From the NCBI RefSeq assembly GCF_016027715.1, contig NZ_CP065691.1, positions 1,955,954 to 2,019,953 on the forward strand: a stretch of DNA of 64,000 nucleotides. The letters run 5' to 3'. A model generated the notes under the pieces. It ran no database searches. It had not been told where the DNA came from and saw only the letters and a program-made list of their open reading frames with translations. The stretch's first letter is position 1. Each line of letters opens with the position of its first letter. Source of the DNA: Lactococcus garvieae. Lineage in GTDB: Bacteria > Bacillota > Bacilli > Lactobacillales > Streptococcaceae. Positions 35,471 through 43,604 of this stretch are shown here, one piece after another. The position numbers and the translations under genes are program-made.

Positions 35471-35914
35471 ATGGATTTTTTTAAAGAAATTATTAGCAAC
35501 CAAATATTAGTAACGGCTATAGTCGGTTGGTTTGCGGCACAAATAATAAAAATTTTCGTTGATATATTTCGTTATAAAAAGTTAGACTTGCGCTTGCTGT
35601 TTGCCACAGGTGGTATGCCCAGCTCTCATAGCGCCTTGGTTGTTTCGATGACGACAGCAACTGGGCTGACACAGGGCTTTGATTCAGCCATTTTTGCTAT
35701 GGCAACGGTCTTTGCTTTTGTAGTTATGTATGATGCGCAAGGCATACGTCGGCAAGCAGGGACACACGCTTATATTCTGAATATCATCATCAAGACGATT
35801 GAAAATCCTAAGATTAATGCTGAAAGGGCTCTGAAAGAGTTGCTGGGACATACGCCACTGCAGGTTTTTGGAGGTGCAGTATTAGGGATTGTCGTGGCAC
35901 TTCTTATGAATTAA
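35471..35914 (+). CDS. Divergent PAP2 family membrane protein (YuiD-like, DUF212)
   Basis: A 147-aa membrane protein of about four spans. The motifs GGMPSSHSA and YDAQGIRRQAGTHA are the diverged phosphatidic-acid-phosphatase signatures of this family. The C-terminal KELLGHTPLQVFGGAVLG is also typical. A lipid phosphate phosphatase role is only inferred; function is not established. A strong AAAAGGAGGG precedes the ATG. Confidence 0.85.
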   Translation: MDFFKEIISNQILVTAIVGWFAAQIIKIFVDIFRYKKLDLRLLFATGGMPSSHSALVVSMTTATGLTQGFDSAIFAMATVFAFVVMYDAQGIRRQAGTHAYILNIIIKTIENPKINAERALKELLGHTPLQVFGGAVLGIVVALLMN

Positions 35915-36053
35915 AAGGGCTGTGAAGGCAGTCTTTTTTGGAGAAATCACACAAGTCTGACTTAAGTAAATTCTGAAACCTCAGAGAAAAGCAGCTTTTT
36001 TGCTTTTTTGGTATAATTGTAAGGCATAAACTTTGATAAGAATAGGTTAAAAA

Positions 36054-37625
36054 ATGAATAGAGCAGAAGAAATAAAAAAACGCCGCACCTTTGCCATCAT
36101 CAGTCACCCGGATGCTGGTAAAACAACGATTACGGAACAACTCCTTAAGTTTGGTGGTGCCATACGCGAAGCCGGAACGGTTAAAGCACGTAAAACAGGG
36201 AACTTTGCCAAATCAGACTGGATGGATATCGAAAAAGAACGTGGGATTTCGGTAACTTCATCCGTCATGCAATTTGACTACGCAGGAAAGCGTGTCAATA
36301 TCTTGGATACCCCAGGGCATGAGGACTTCTCCGAGGATACCTATCGTACTTTGATGGCAGTAGATGCTGCTGTGATGGTTATTGACAGTGCCAAAGGTAT
36401 TGAGGCCCAAACCAAAAAACTTTTCCAAGTTGTGAAGCGCCGTGGTATTCCCGTTTTCACCTTTATTAATAAACTGGACCGTGATGGTCGTGAGCCTTTG
36501 GACTTGCTGAGTGAGTTAGAAGACATCTTAGGGATTGCTTCTGTTCCGATGAACTGGCCGATTGGTATGGGAAAAAACTTCCAAGGGCTTTATGATTTCT
36601 ATAATAACCGTATCGAGGTTTTTCAGCCAGAAAATGGAGAACGTTTTATTGAGCTCGATGAAAATGGAGAGATTGACGCCAGCTACCCACTGACAAACAA
36701 CCCTTTTTATGCCCAAGCTATGGAAGACGCTGAACTCTTGCAAGATGCAGGTAATGAGTTTGATGAAAAAGAAGTCCTCGCAGGACAGCTGACCCCCGTC
36801 TTCTTTGGATCAGCCTTGACCGACTTTGGTGTGGAAACTTTCCTTGATACTTTCTTGACTTATGCCCCTGAACCAAACGGACATAAGACAGTGGATGATG
36901 AGATTATTGACCCCTTACGTGAAGAATTTTCAGGCTTTGTATTCAAAATTCAGGCCAACATGGATATTCGTCACCGTGACCGTATCGCCTTTGTTCGTAT
37001 TGTTTCTGGTGAATTTGAGCGTGGGATGGGTGTGAAGCTTCTTCGTACAGGGAAACAAGTCAAACTTTCAAACGTTACACAGTTTATGGCTGAGTCACGT
37101 GAAAATGTAGAAAATGCTGTTGCTGGAGATATCATCGGGGTTTATGATACAGGTACTTACCAAGTCGGTGACACGCTAACAACAGGGAAGCTTAAAACAG
37201 CTTTTGAGCCTTTACCAACCTTTACACCAGAACTCTTTATGCGCGTGACCGCTAAAAATGTCATGAAGCAAAAATCTTTCCAAAAAGGGATCGAGCAGTT
37301 GGTTCAGGAAGGTGCGATTCAGCTTTATAAGACTTACACCACAGGCGAAATCATGCTCGGTGCGGTTGGTCAGCTCCAGTTTGAAGTTTTCAAACATCGT
37401 ATGGAAAATGAATACAACTCCGAAATTATCATGACACCAATGGGCAGTAAAACCGTCCGTTGGATTAAACCTGAAGATTTGGATGAAAAAATGTCTTCTA
37501 GCCGAAATATTTTGGCACGCGATCGCTTTGACCATCCTCTCTTCCTGTTTGAAAATGACTTTGCCATGCGTTGGTTCAAGGATAAATACCCCGATGTTGA
37601 GTTGATGGAGCAGTTTTCTGTTTAA
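36054..37625 (+). CDS. prfC: Peptide chain release factor 3
   Basis: A 523-aa translational GTPase that recycles RF1/RF2. G1 is SHPDAGKTT (18-26), followed by the switch region [21 protein letters not shown]3 DTPGHEDF and G4 NKLD. The C-terminal RF3 domain has [20 protein letters not shown]. Length is standard. The ribosome binding site is weak (ATAGG, 7 nt before the ATG). Confidence 0.97.
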   Translation: MNRAEEIKKRRTFAIISHPDAGKTTITEQLLKFGGAIREAGTVKARKTGNFAKSDWMDIEKERGISVTSSVMQFDYAGKRVNILDTPGHEDFSEDTYRTLMAVDAAVMVIDSAKGIEAQTKKLFQVVKRRGIPVFTFINKLDRDGREPLDLLSELEDILGIASVPMNWPIGMGKNFQGLYDFYNNRIEVFQPENGERFIELDENGEIDASYPLTNNPFYAQAMEDAELLQDAGNEFDEKEVLAGQLTPVFFGSALTDFGVETFLDTFLTYAPEPNGHKTVDDEIIDPLREEFSGFVFKIQANMDIRHRDRIAFVRIVSGEFERGMGVKLLRTGKQVKLSNVTQFMAESRENVENAVAGDIIGVYDTGTYQVGDTLTTGKLKTAFEPLPTFTPELFMRVTAKNVMKQKSFQKGIEQLVQEGAIQLYKTYTTGEIMLGAVGQLQFEVFKHRMENEYNSEIIMTPMGSKTVRWIKPEDLDEKMSSSRNILARDRFDHPLFLFENDFAMRWFKDKYPDVELMEQFSV

Positions 37626-37635
37626 TGAAAATGAG

Positions 37636-37665
37636 TTAAAAAGTCCTCTAAAATGAGGCTTTTTC
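37636..37665 (+). terminator. Terminator after prfC
   Basis: AAAAAG-T-CCTC pairs with GAGG-CTTTTT around TAAAATxx, with one bulged T. Confidence 0.65.
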
Positions 37666-37736
37666 TATCTGCAAAAAAGGACTTCAAAATAAAAAAAAAA
37701 AAATAAAAAAGGTAAGCATTTACATCTTTAAAAGTA

Positions 37737-37745
37737 TGTTATAAT
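37737..37745 (+). promoter_or_regulatory. Extended -10 promoter of cshA with upstream A-tract
   Basis: TGT-TATAAT, with a long A-rich tract at 37688-37710 that may act as an UP element. GGTAAGCATTTACA at 37711-37724 resembles a cre box but lacks the central CG. Confidence 0.5.
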
Positions 37746-37761
37746 AGTCAAGTTATATATT

Positions 37762-37793
37762 CAGGCGAGTTAAGACAAAGATTTTTTCGCCTG
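37762..37793 (+). promoter_or_regulatory. Hairpin in the long 5' leader of cshA
   Basis: CAGGCGA (37762-37768) pairs perfectly with TCGCCTG (37787-37793). It lies in a leader of about 110 nt between the promoter and the TTG start. Leaders of cold-induced helicase genes are often regulatory. Confidence 0.5.
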
Positions 37794-37860
37794 TAACTGA
37801 GCTTTCGAGCTTGGTCGTCATATTTGCTATAGGCAAATTTAGAAAATTATAGGTGAAACA

Positions 37861-39492
37861 TTGAAATTCAACGAACTCGGCCTTTCAGAAGGCATTATCG
37901 AGACTCTTACAGCTATCGGTTATGAGCAGCCAACGCCAATCCAAGAGCAAACTATCCAACTTGCGCTCTCAGGACGTGACGTTCTCGGTCAAGCCCAAAC
38001 TGGTACAGGGAAGACAGCCGCTTTTGGCCTCCCAACTATTGAAAAAATTAATCCAGAAAATAAAGCTATCCAAGCCCTTGTGATTGCTCCAACACGTGAA
38101 CTTGCTGTCCAAGGACAAGAAGAACTCTTCCGCTTTGGTAAATCTAAAGGCCTTAAAGTGCGTACTGTCTTCGGTGGATCAAGCATCGAAAAACAAATCA
38201 AAGCGCTCCGTTCAGGTGCTCATATCGTTGTAGGTACACCAGGGCGTATGGTTGACTTGCTTAAACGTAAAGCACTTGACCTTTCACATCTTGAAACATT
38301 GATTCTTGATGAAGCAGACGAAATGCTCAACATGGGCTTCCTCGAAGACATCGAGTTTATCATTGGTAAAACACCAAGTGAACGTCAAACATTGCTCTTC
38401 TCAGCAACAATGCCAAATGACATCAAAAAAATTGGCGTGAAGTTCATGAAAAATCCAGAGCATATCAAGATTGCAGCTAAGGAAATGACAGCTGATCGTA
38501 TTGATCAATACTACGTTAAATCAAAAGAATTTGAAAAATTTGATATCTTGACACGTTTGCTTGATGTGGAACGTCCTGAACTTGCTATTGTTTTTGGTCG
38601 TACAAAACGCCGTGTTGATGAAATCACACGTGGTTTGAAATTACGTGGCTACCGTGCCGAAGGTATTCACGGTGACTTGGACCAAAACAAACGTCTCCGC
38701 GTTTTGCGTGATTTTAAGGGCGGACATTTGGATATCTTGGTTGCGACAGACGTTGCGGCACGTGGACTTGACATCTCAGGTGTTACCCACGTTTATAACT
38801 ACGATATTACCCAAGACCAAGAAAGTTATGTTCACCGTATCGGCCGTACAGGTCGTGCTGGTAAATCTGGTCGTTCTGTAACTTTTGTCAGCTACAATGA
38901 GATGGGTTACCTCCGTGCTATTGAAAAACTGACGAAGAAAGAAATGAAGAGCTTGCGTCCACCAACAAAAGAAGATGCTTACCAAGCCAGTCTTTCTGTT
39001 GCGATGGATGAAATTAAACGTGACTTACAAGAGGGCAGCCTTAAAGGTAAGTTGACGAAGTTTGATGCAGATGCAGAACAACTTATGGCAGAGTACGATG
39101 TGAAAGAACTCGTTGCTATGTTGATTCAAAGCCGCGTTAAAGACCCAGATAATATGCCTGACGTTCAAATCACAGCTGAACGCCCATTACCATTTAACGG
39201 TGAAGGCAAAGGCTTCAAGGGCAAAGGTAAAGGCGGTAATGGTAATAAAGGTGGCGGACGTTATGGCCGTGACCGTAATAACAACCGTGGCGGCCGTGGT
39301 GGCGACCGTGACCGTGATGGTAAAGGTGGTTACCGTGGTAAAGGCGGCGACCGTGATCGCGACGACAAAAAACGTAACTGGCGTGACCGTGATGACAAAA
39401 AACGTGACTATTACAAAAAAGACCGCAAACCTAAAACACAAGCAAGCGAAAAACAAGCAGGCTTCGTGATGCGTAACCGTGGTGATAAATAA
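37861..39492 (+). CDS. cshA: DEAD-box RNA helicase CshA
   Basis: A 543-aa ATP-dependent RNA helicase of the degradosome and cold-shock group. The Q motif region YEQPTPIQEQT, Walker A AQTGTGKT (45-52), DEAD (150-153), SAT and HRIGRTGRAGK are all present. The last 100 residues form a basic low-complexity tail rich in RGG, GKG and RDRD repeats, a likely RNA-binding extension. The start is TTG at 37861, chosen because MKFNELGLSEGI is the family start and AGGTGA lies 4 nt upstream. Confidence 0.95.
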   Translation: MKFNELGLSEGIIETLTAIGYEQPTPIQEQTIQLALSGRDVLGQAQTGTGKTAAFGLPTIEKINPENKAIQALVIAPTRELAVQGQEELFRFGKSKGLKVRTVFGGSSIEKQIKALRSGAHIVVGTPGRMVDLLKRKALDLSHLETLILDEADEMLNMGFLEDIEFIIGKTPSERQTLLFSATMPNDIKKIGVKFMKNPEHIKIAAKEMTADRIDQYYVKSKEFEKFDILTRLLDVERPELAIVFGRTKRRVDEITRGLKLRGYRAEGIHGDLDQNKRLRVLRDFKGGHLDILVATDVAARGLDISGVTHVYNYDITQDQESYVHRIGRTGRAGKSGRSVTFVSYNEMGYLRAIEKLTKKEMKSLRPPTKEDAYQASLSVAMDEIKRDLQEGSLKGKLTKFDADAEQLMAEYDVKELVAMLIQSRVKDPDNMPDVQITAERPLPFNGEGKGFKGKGKGGNGNKGGGRYGRDRNNNRGGRGGDRDRDGKGGYRGKGGDRDRDDKKRNWRDRDDKKRDYYKKDRKPKTQASEKQAGFVMRNRGDK

Positions 39493-39516
39493 AAAGTAAG
39501 CCTCTAAACTTACTCA

Positions 39517-39552
39517 GAAAAAAGACAAAGTCCTATGACTTTGTCTTTTTTT
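39517..39552 (+). terminator. Strong terminator after cshA
   Basis: AAAAAGACAAAGTC (39519-39532) pairs with GACTTTGTCTTTTT (39537-39550) around a CTAT loop. Confidence 0.92.
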
Positions 39553-39754
39553 ATTTTCCAAATCTAAGAAGTTTCTGAAAGATATCTACGCTCATGAGAG
39601 TATAGGTGACATAAGGGGAAGGCTCAACCTTAGAGGCACAACTTATAGGTAATATTTTATCTATGTTCTTATTTATTTTTATTTAAATTAGATTATTCTT
39701 ATTAAATCATTTTGTGTTTCGTGCGATTTGTTATATTATTGTATGGAGATGTCA

Positions 39755-39789
39755 TTTATGTAACCTTAAAGAAAAATAAGTTACATAAA
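39755..39789. promoter_or_regulatory. 10-bp inverted repeat downstream of the putative promoter
   Basis: TTTATGTAAC and GTTACATAAA are perfect complements separated by 15 nt. It could be an operator or an RNA hairpin. Confidence 0.5.
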
Positions 39790-39893
39790 GAAATGTATAG
39801 GATGGAAAAATTAGGATATTTTTAGTGAGTTTATCTATTCCTCTCCTAATTCAGAGGCTTTGTGTGTTCTTACTTTAGATAATTCATTATAAG

Positions 39894-39972
39894 TGAGGGG
39901 TGGGGCACCTAACTTAGTTTAGGCCAAACTTCTCCCGATGAAAGAAGATGCAGCAACGTGAAGCCGTCCTCA
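39894..39972 (+). ncRNA. Possible structured leader RNA (unassigned)
   Basis: TGAGG (39894-39898) pairs with CCTCA (39968-39972). Inside are CCTAA/TTAGG (39908-39912 with 39919-39923) and CTTC/GAAG (39929-39932 with 39944-39947). Together they form a three-way junction, with single-stranded GCAACGTGAAGCC. I could not match it to a known riboswitch class. Confidence 0.35.
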
Positions 39973-40033
39973 TCAGGTTGATAAAAAGAGCAACAGTGTA
40001 ATCTACTAAAAACTCATCCTTGAGGTGATAGAT

Positions 40034-40099
40034 ATGGTAAATAGAAATGGAAAACACTTTAAAAAACGTAAAAAACAAGTCTCATCCCTCACAAGATAG
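40034..40099 (+). CDS. Short basic reading frame overlapping the start of the first signal peptidase gene
   Basis: ATG 40034 has the best Shine-Dalgarno in the area (GAGGTGAT, 40022-40029) and encodes 21 residues starting MVNRNGKHFKKRKKQ. It is in a different frame from the signal peptidase gene that starts at 40047. It may be a coupled leader peptide, or the true N-terminus separated by a frameshift. Confidence 0.4.
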   Translation: MVNRNGKHFKKRKKQVSSLTR

Positions 40100-41063
40100 G
40101 CTGGGGAAAGATTCTGAGAGGAACAGCACTCAGGTAAGCCAAGAGTCATCAATGTCCAATAGCTTTTCTTTTAAGCAAGAGACGATTGATGCCTTAAAAA
40201 AAGAAGCTGAAGCCGCAGCACAAAAGGCCGCAGAACTTACTCAAAGACGCTCAACGCTCTCACATGAAGCTGTCCCGCAGATTTCAACCGTCTCATCAGA
40301 AGCGACTCCAGAAGAGACCCTTCTGATGATGCAAAACACCTTGCAGATGCAAATGAAAGAGTTTAAAGAGCAATTGAAAGCTCATCAAGAGTCGCAAGAA
40401 CAACAAAATGCTACTCTAGCCATGGCTCCTCCTGAGGCAACAAAAACGGGCAAAGGAAAATGGTTAGGAAACATCGTGTTTTATATCTTGCTCACAGGCC
40501 TTTTCATCTTCATCGAGTCCGCCGTTATTTCGCAGAGTGAGGATACGACACCACGTAATATCGCAGGCTTTTCGCCCATGATTGTTCTTTCGGATAGTAT
40601 GCGTGATGTCTATGCGCGTGACGACTTTATACTTACACGTGCTGTGGAACCTCGCTCACTGAGTGTTGGCGACGATATTACCTTTATAACCGAGCAAAAC
40701 AGGACGGTCACTCACCGCATCGTTGGTATTCGCGAGAATCACCTTTCCACGGGGCAACGTGGGTTTGAGACCAAAGGGGTAAATAATACAACAGTCGATA
40801 GTGAGATTGTTCATGCCAGAAATGTGGTGGGGAGAGTCATCTTCTCAAGCTCAACCATTGGGCATGTGCTTGGTTTTATCCGAGAGAATATGTTGTTGGC
40901 TTTTATTACCTTTGTCCTTCTTCTAATCTTCTTAGATGTACTCGTCAAGTATGTTATTTCGCTCTTCCAAGTACGCAAGGAAAAGAAGAAGGGGCATATT
41001 GAAGGGAAGCCAGAGAAGCTCACAAGAAAAACAAAAAAACGCAAACAAAACTTGTCTGCCTAA
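40047..41063 (+). CDS. SipW-type signal peptidase I with a long cytoplasmic extension (first copy)
   Basis: A 338-aa protein. Residues 1-145 are a hydrophilic, Gln/Glu/Ala-rich cytoplasmic region (possible coiled coil EETLLMMQNTLQMQMKEFKE). A membrane span follows at about 147-166, then the catalytic domain, a second span at about 280-303 and a Lys-rich tail. Catalytic Ser184 lies in VLSDSM and His223 in TVTHRIVG. His instead of Lys marks the ER/SipW type. SipW enzymes process a dedicated set of matrix proteins, and the next gene is such a substrate. The start is uncertain: no Shine-Dalgarno precedes 40047, and an ATG at 40152 is an alternative. Confidence 0.85.
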   Translation: MENTLKNVKNKSHPSQDRLGKDSERNSTQVSQESSMSNSFSFKQETIDALKKEAEAAAQKAAELTQRRSTLSHEAVPQISTVSSEATPEETLLMMQNTLQMQMKEFKEQLKAHQESQEQQNATLAMAPPEATKTGKGKWLGNIVFYILLTGLFIFIESAVISQSEDTTPRNIAGFSPMIVLSDSMRDVYARDDFILTRAVEPRSLSVGDDITFITEQNRTVTHRIVGIRENHLSTGQRGFETKGVNNTTVDSEIVHARNVVGRVIFSSSTIGHVLGFIRENMLLAFITFVLLLIFLDVLVKYVISLFQVRKEKKKGHIEGKPEKLTRKTKKRKQNLSA

Positions 41064-41110
41064 GTCAGACGTTAATTAATGAAAAATATTATTAAAAATA
41101 AGGAGTATTT

Positions 41111-42118
41111 ATGACAAAGAACAGAACATCTAAAAAGAAACTGTGGCCCGTAGTAGCTGCAGGAGCGGCATTACTTTTGGCAGGTACATTCGCCTGGACA
41201 TCTTTCAGTCAACGTGCCTTGAATGACATTGATGGCCAACGCGTTCCAAATCATGGTGGACGTATCCACGACCAGTTTGACCGTGACTCAGGAAACAAAG
41301 ATATCTTTGCGGAAAACTACGGTGAAAATACTTTATTTGTACGTATCAAGTTGAAAGAGTATATGGAGGTCGCAGGTCAGCCGGTCGATGATGATTCCAC
41401 AGTAGACCCAGATGATTCAAATACTTGGACAACATTTATCCCTGGACCTGCCACAGGTGGGACCGTTGCAAATGATGATCGTCAAGGTGCGCGCAGTTCT
41501 CTTTTCAGTGATTATTGGGACTGGAACTTAGGTATGGAACGTATCCCAGGGACAACGATGTATTTTATGCCGACCTTTAATCATGACCCAAATAATATGC
41601 AAACAGCGGCAGCAGGTAATGCACGTGACTTTATCGTAGACGACGTGACACACCCAGGTGATGGTACAGAAGCTTTCTGGCAGTCGGGAGATACAGCAAC
41701 GTCGATCATGCCAGTAGGTGCAGAGTTTGGTGGCACAAACACAGCAGCAGCTGTTTTAGCCCAAGATCGTCCTCCACTTACAGCAGGCCAATGGATGGAT
41801 CTCTCAACTTCTGGGCGTCGTGTAGGTCAAACATGGATCATCGACCAAGCCAGTGGTTGGGCTTACTATGCCGTTCCTCTAGAGTCTGGTGAAGCGACAT
41901 CTTATCTTCTTGATGACATTGCCCAAAGCGCTGACTTTAATGACAACTTGACTGCGAACTTCCCAGGAGCAGAAGCCCATGACTGGAAATACAGCATCCA
42001 TGTTATTGGTGAGTTTGTATCTTTTGATGATCTTGATCAATTTCTTGATAATCCAGAGGATGACACTGCAGGAGCGAGAGAAATTGTAGCGCATCTTGAA
42101 AATGAACACACACCATAA
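41111..42118 (+). CDS. SipW-substrate surface protein, TasA/camelysin-like (first paralogue)
   Basis: A 335-aa secreted protein. A basic N-terminus and hydrophobic core (11-27) lead to TFAWTSFSQRALN (26-38), a SipW-class signal-peptide motif. The mature part shares with its two paralogues the block GGRIHDQF...GNKDIFAENYG and then a long strand LFVRIKLKEYMEV, as well as MPTFNHD, WIIDQASGWAYYA and ATSYLLDD. TasA and camelysin are biofilm fibre proteins; this protein is larger (TasA about 260), so fibre formation is inferred. It ends at an independent terminator. Confidence 0.8.
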   Translation: MTKNRTSKKKLWPVVAAGAALLLAGTFAWTSFSQRALNDIDGQRVPNHGGRIHDQFDRDSGNKDIFAENYGENTLFVRIKLKEYMEVAGQPVDDDSTVDPDDSNTWTTFIPGPATGGTVANDDRQGARSSLFSDYWDWNLGMERIPGTTMYFMPTFNHDPNNMQTAAAGNARDFIVDDVTHPGDGTEAFWQSGDTATSIMPVGAEFGGTNTAAAVLAQDRPPLTAGQWMDLSTSGRRVGQTWIIDQASGWAYYAVPLESGEATSYLLDDIAQSADFNDNLTANFPGAEAHDWKYSIHVIGEFVSFDDLDQFLDNPEDDTAGAREIVAHLENEHTP

Positions 42119-42153
42119 GCATTACTTAGTTTTTATATAAGTCTAAAGGAAAT

Positions 42154-42208
42154 AAAAAGAGAAGGATACAGTGAAAAAATATTTTTTCATGCCATCTTCT
42201 CTTTTTTA
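42154..42208 (+). terminator. Long A/T-armed terminator after the first TasA-like gene
   Basis: AAAAGAGAAG-GAT pairs with ATC-TTCTCTTTT. A second perfect stem TGAAAAAA/TTTTTTCA sits inside, and a T-run follows. Confidence 0.8.
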
Positions 42209-42254
42209 TCTCTCTGTGTTGTCAACCAAATATCTCAACAAAAGGTAATTAAGC

Positions 42255-43334
42255 ATGAAAAAGTATGTTCCTAAAAATTTAAGGGCTCTTATTAAAATAA
42301 TTTGTCTTGTACTCTTGTGCTTGCTCCTCATCTTGCCCTTACCTTACCGTATCGAAATACCAGGAGAAGCCAAACCGTTGAACGAGAGTATTGTGGTTTC
42401 CGGGCATGGAGCGCCCGTACGCTCGGGTGGAGGTTTTTACCTTCCTACGGTTAAAACTGCGCCAGTGAATATCAGTCTTCTCATTTATAATTTATTTGAT
42501 AGGTATTCGGAAATTCATCCCATAACCTCAGATGCACAAGCGATGTCTAAAAAGCAGCAAGAGGAGACTATTAGCCAGTTGCAGATGCGAGTTTCCGAGA
42601 ATATTGCTGTATGGGAAGCCTTTCGCTTAGCAAAAAAGCCTATAGACTTTGAGTATGGGGGAGCTTACGTTACAGAAGTGGCAAGATATTCAAGTTTTCA
42701 CAATAAGTTAAGGCCTTTGGATTTGATTACTCATCTGGATGGACCGCGTTTTGAAAGTAACGAGGAGATGCTGGACTATATAAAAAAGCAGAAGGTTGGA
42801 GACCAAGTTACTCTGAAATTTCAACGGGAGATGGATGGAGAGAAAAAGGAACAAGAGGTAGAAGGAAACTATATCCAGCTTGATAATGGCAAAACGGGGA
42901 TAGGTATGTCGCTTATGGAAAACACAAGTCTTATAAGCAACCCAGAAGTCAAGATAAAAGTTGGCGATATTAGTGGTCCTTCAGGCGGTTTACTTTTTAC
43001 TTTGGATATTTACAGCAAGCTTACAGGGAAAGACATAACGAAAGGACGCAAAGTGGCCGGTAGCGCCTCTATCACTGTTGGCGGTGCAGTATGGCCTGTT
43101 GGCGGTATTCGCCAAAAGGTGGTGGCTGCTGAACGTCAAGATATAGATGTCTTCTTTGTCTATAGCAACGGCAGGGCGGTCGGAGATTATAATTATCTTG
43201 AAGCAAAGGAAACCGTAAAATGGTTGCGTTCAGACATGTCGATAATACCCATAGATAACGTGAATGATGCTATAGAATATCTGGAGGGACGAAACAGGAC
43301 TTGGATCCAAGGAAGTGATGCCAAAGATGTGTAA
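42255..43334 (+). CDS. Secreted PDZ-Lon-like serine protease (SepM/YlbL family)
   Basis: A 359-aa protein with an N-terminal membrane anchor (about 10-30), a PDZ domain (YVTEVARYSSFHNKLRPLDLITHLDG) and a Lon-type S16 proteolytic domain. The Ser-Lys dyad is visible: Ser243 in SGPSGGLLFTLDIY and Lys288 in GGIRQKVVAAE. The family includes YlbL and streptococcal SepM, which trims an exported competence peptide. YlbL-type genes normally sit near coaD; here it lies between two SipW/TasA-like modules, so processing of the exported fibre proteins is a reasonable inference. Confidence 0.88.
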   Translation: MKKYVPKNLRALIKIICLVLLCLLLILPLPYRIEIPGEAKPLNESIVVSGHGAPVRSGGGFYLPTVKTAPVNISLLIYNLFDRYSEIHPITSDAQAMSKKQQEETISQLQMRVSENIAVWEAFRLAKKPIDFEYGGAYVTEVARYSSFHNKLRPLDLITHLDGPRFESNEEMLDYIKKQKVGDQVTLKFQREMDGEKKEQEVEGNYIQLDNGKTGIGMSLMENTSLISNPEVKIKVGDISGPSGGLLFTLDIYSKLTGKDITKGRKVAGSASITVGGAVWPVGGIRQKVVAAERQDIDVFFVYSNGRAVGDYNYLEAKETVKWLRSDMSIIPIDNVNDAIEYLEGRNRTWIQGSDAKDV

Positions 43335-43604
43335 ATCCTCTTTCTACATTACCTGAACAGGAAGAAATATTTTGTGTGCGCTCAAAACTTATTGGAGGAT
43401 ATTAAATGAGAGAAGTGGACAAATATATTTTTTATTTTTATTTTTTAATATATTGTTTTTTTGATATAATAGAACCATAAAAATGTGTAATCATAATGAA
43501 ATCTATAAAATCAATATTCATCAATATGTAACTTTAGACTTATTTTTTAATTAAATAGCGCGTAGCACTAAATAATACATTTCGATTAGAAAGGAGAAGG
43601 AAGT
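43335..43604 (+). other. AT-rich intergenic region with promoter of the second module
   Basis: This 270-nt gap has no gene. An extended -10 (TGA-TATAAT, 43462-43470) lies 134 nt before the next ATG, preceded by a T/A-rich stretch. No terminator hairpin follows the protease gene. Confidence 0.55.

Larger units (their letters stand above)
39553..40033 (+). other. Long non-coding regulatory region before the SipW/TasA-like cluster
   Basis: No credible gene is seen in this 480-nt stretch. It holds an extended -10 box (TGT-TATATT, 39729-39737). It also has a 10-bp inverted repeat (TTTATGTAAC 39755-39764, GTTACATAAA 39780-39789) and an 8-bp inverted repeat (AATTAGGA 39809-39816, TCCTAATT 39844-39851). 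A G+C-rich potential three-way junction follows at 39894-39972. The length and structure suggest a regulated leader. Confidence 0.6.

Noticed and set aside
37711-37724. cre site before cshA
   Set aside because: GGTAAGCATTTACA has the right flanks but lacks the central CG essential in cre boxes.
39187-39469. Open frames on both strands across the 3' end of cshA
   Set aside because: They are shadows of the repetitive RGG/GKG-coding sequence of the helicase tail, with no ribosome site and biased composition.
39894-39972. Possible SAM-I or c-di-GMP riboswitch
   Set aside because: Fragments such as CCCGATGAAA and GCAACGTGAAGCC recall these classes, but the order, spacing and key pairings do not fit. 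Left as an unassigned structure.
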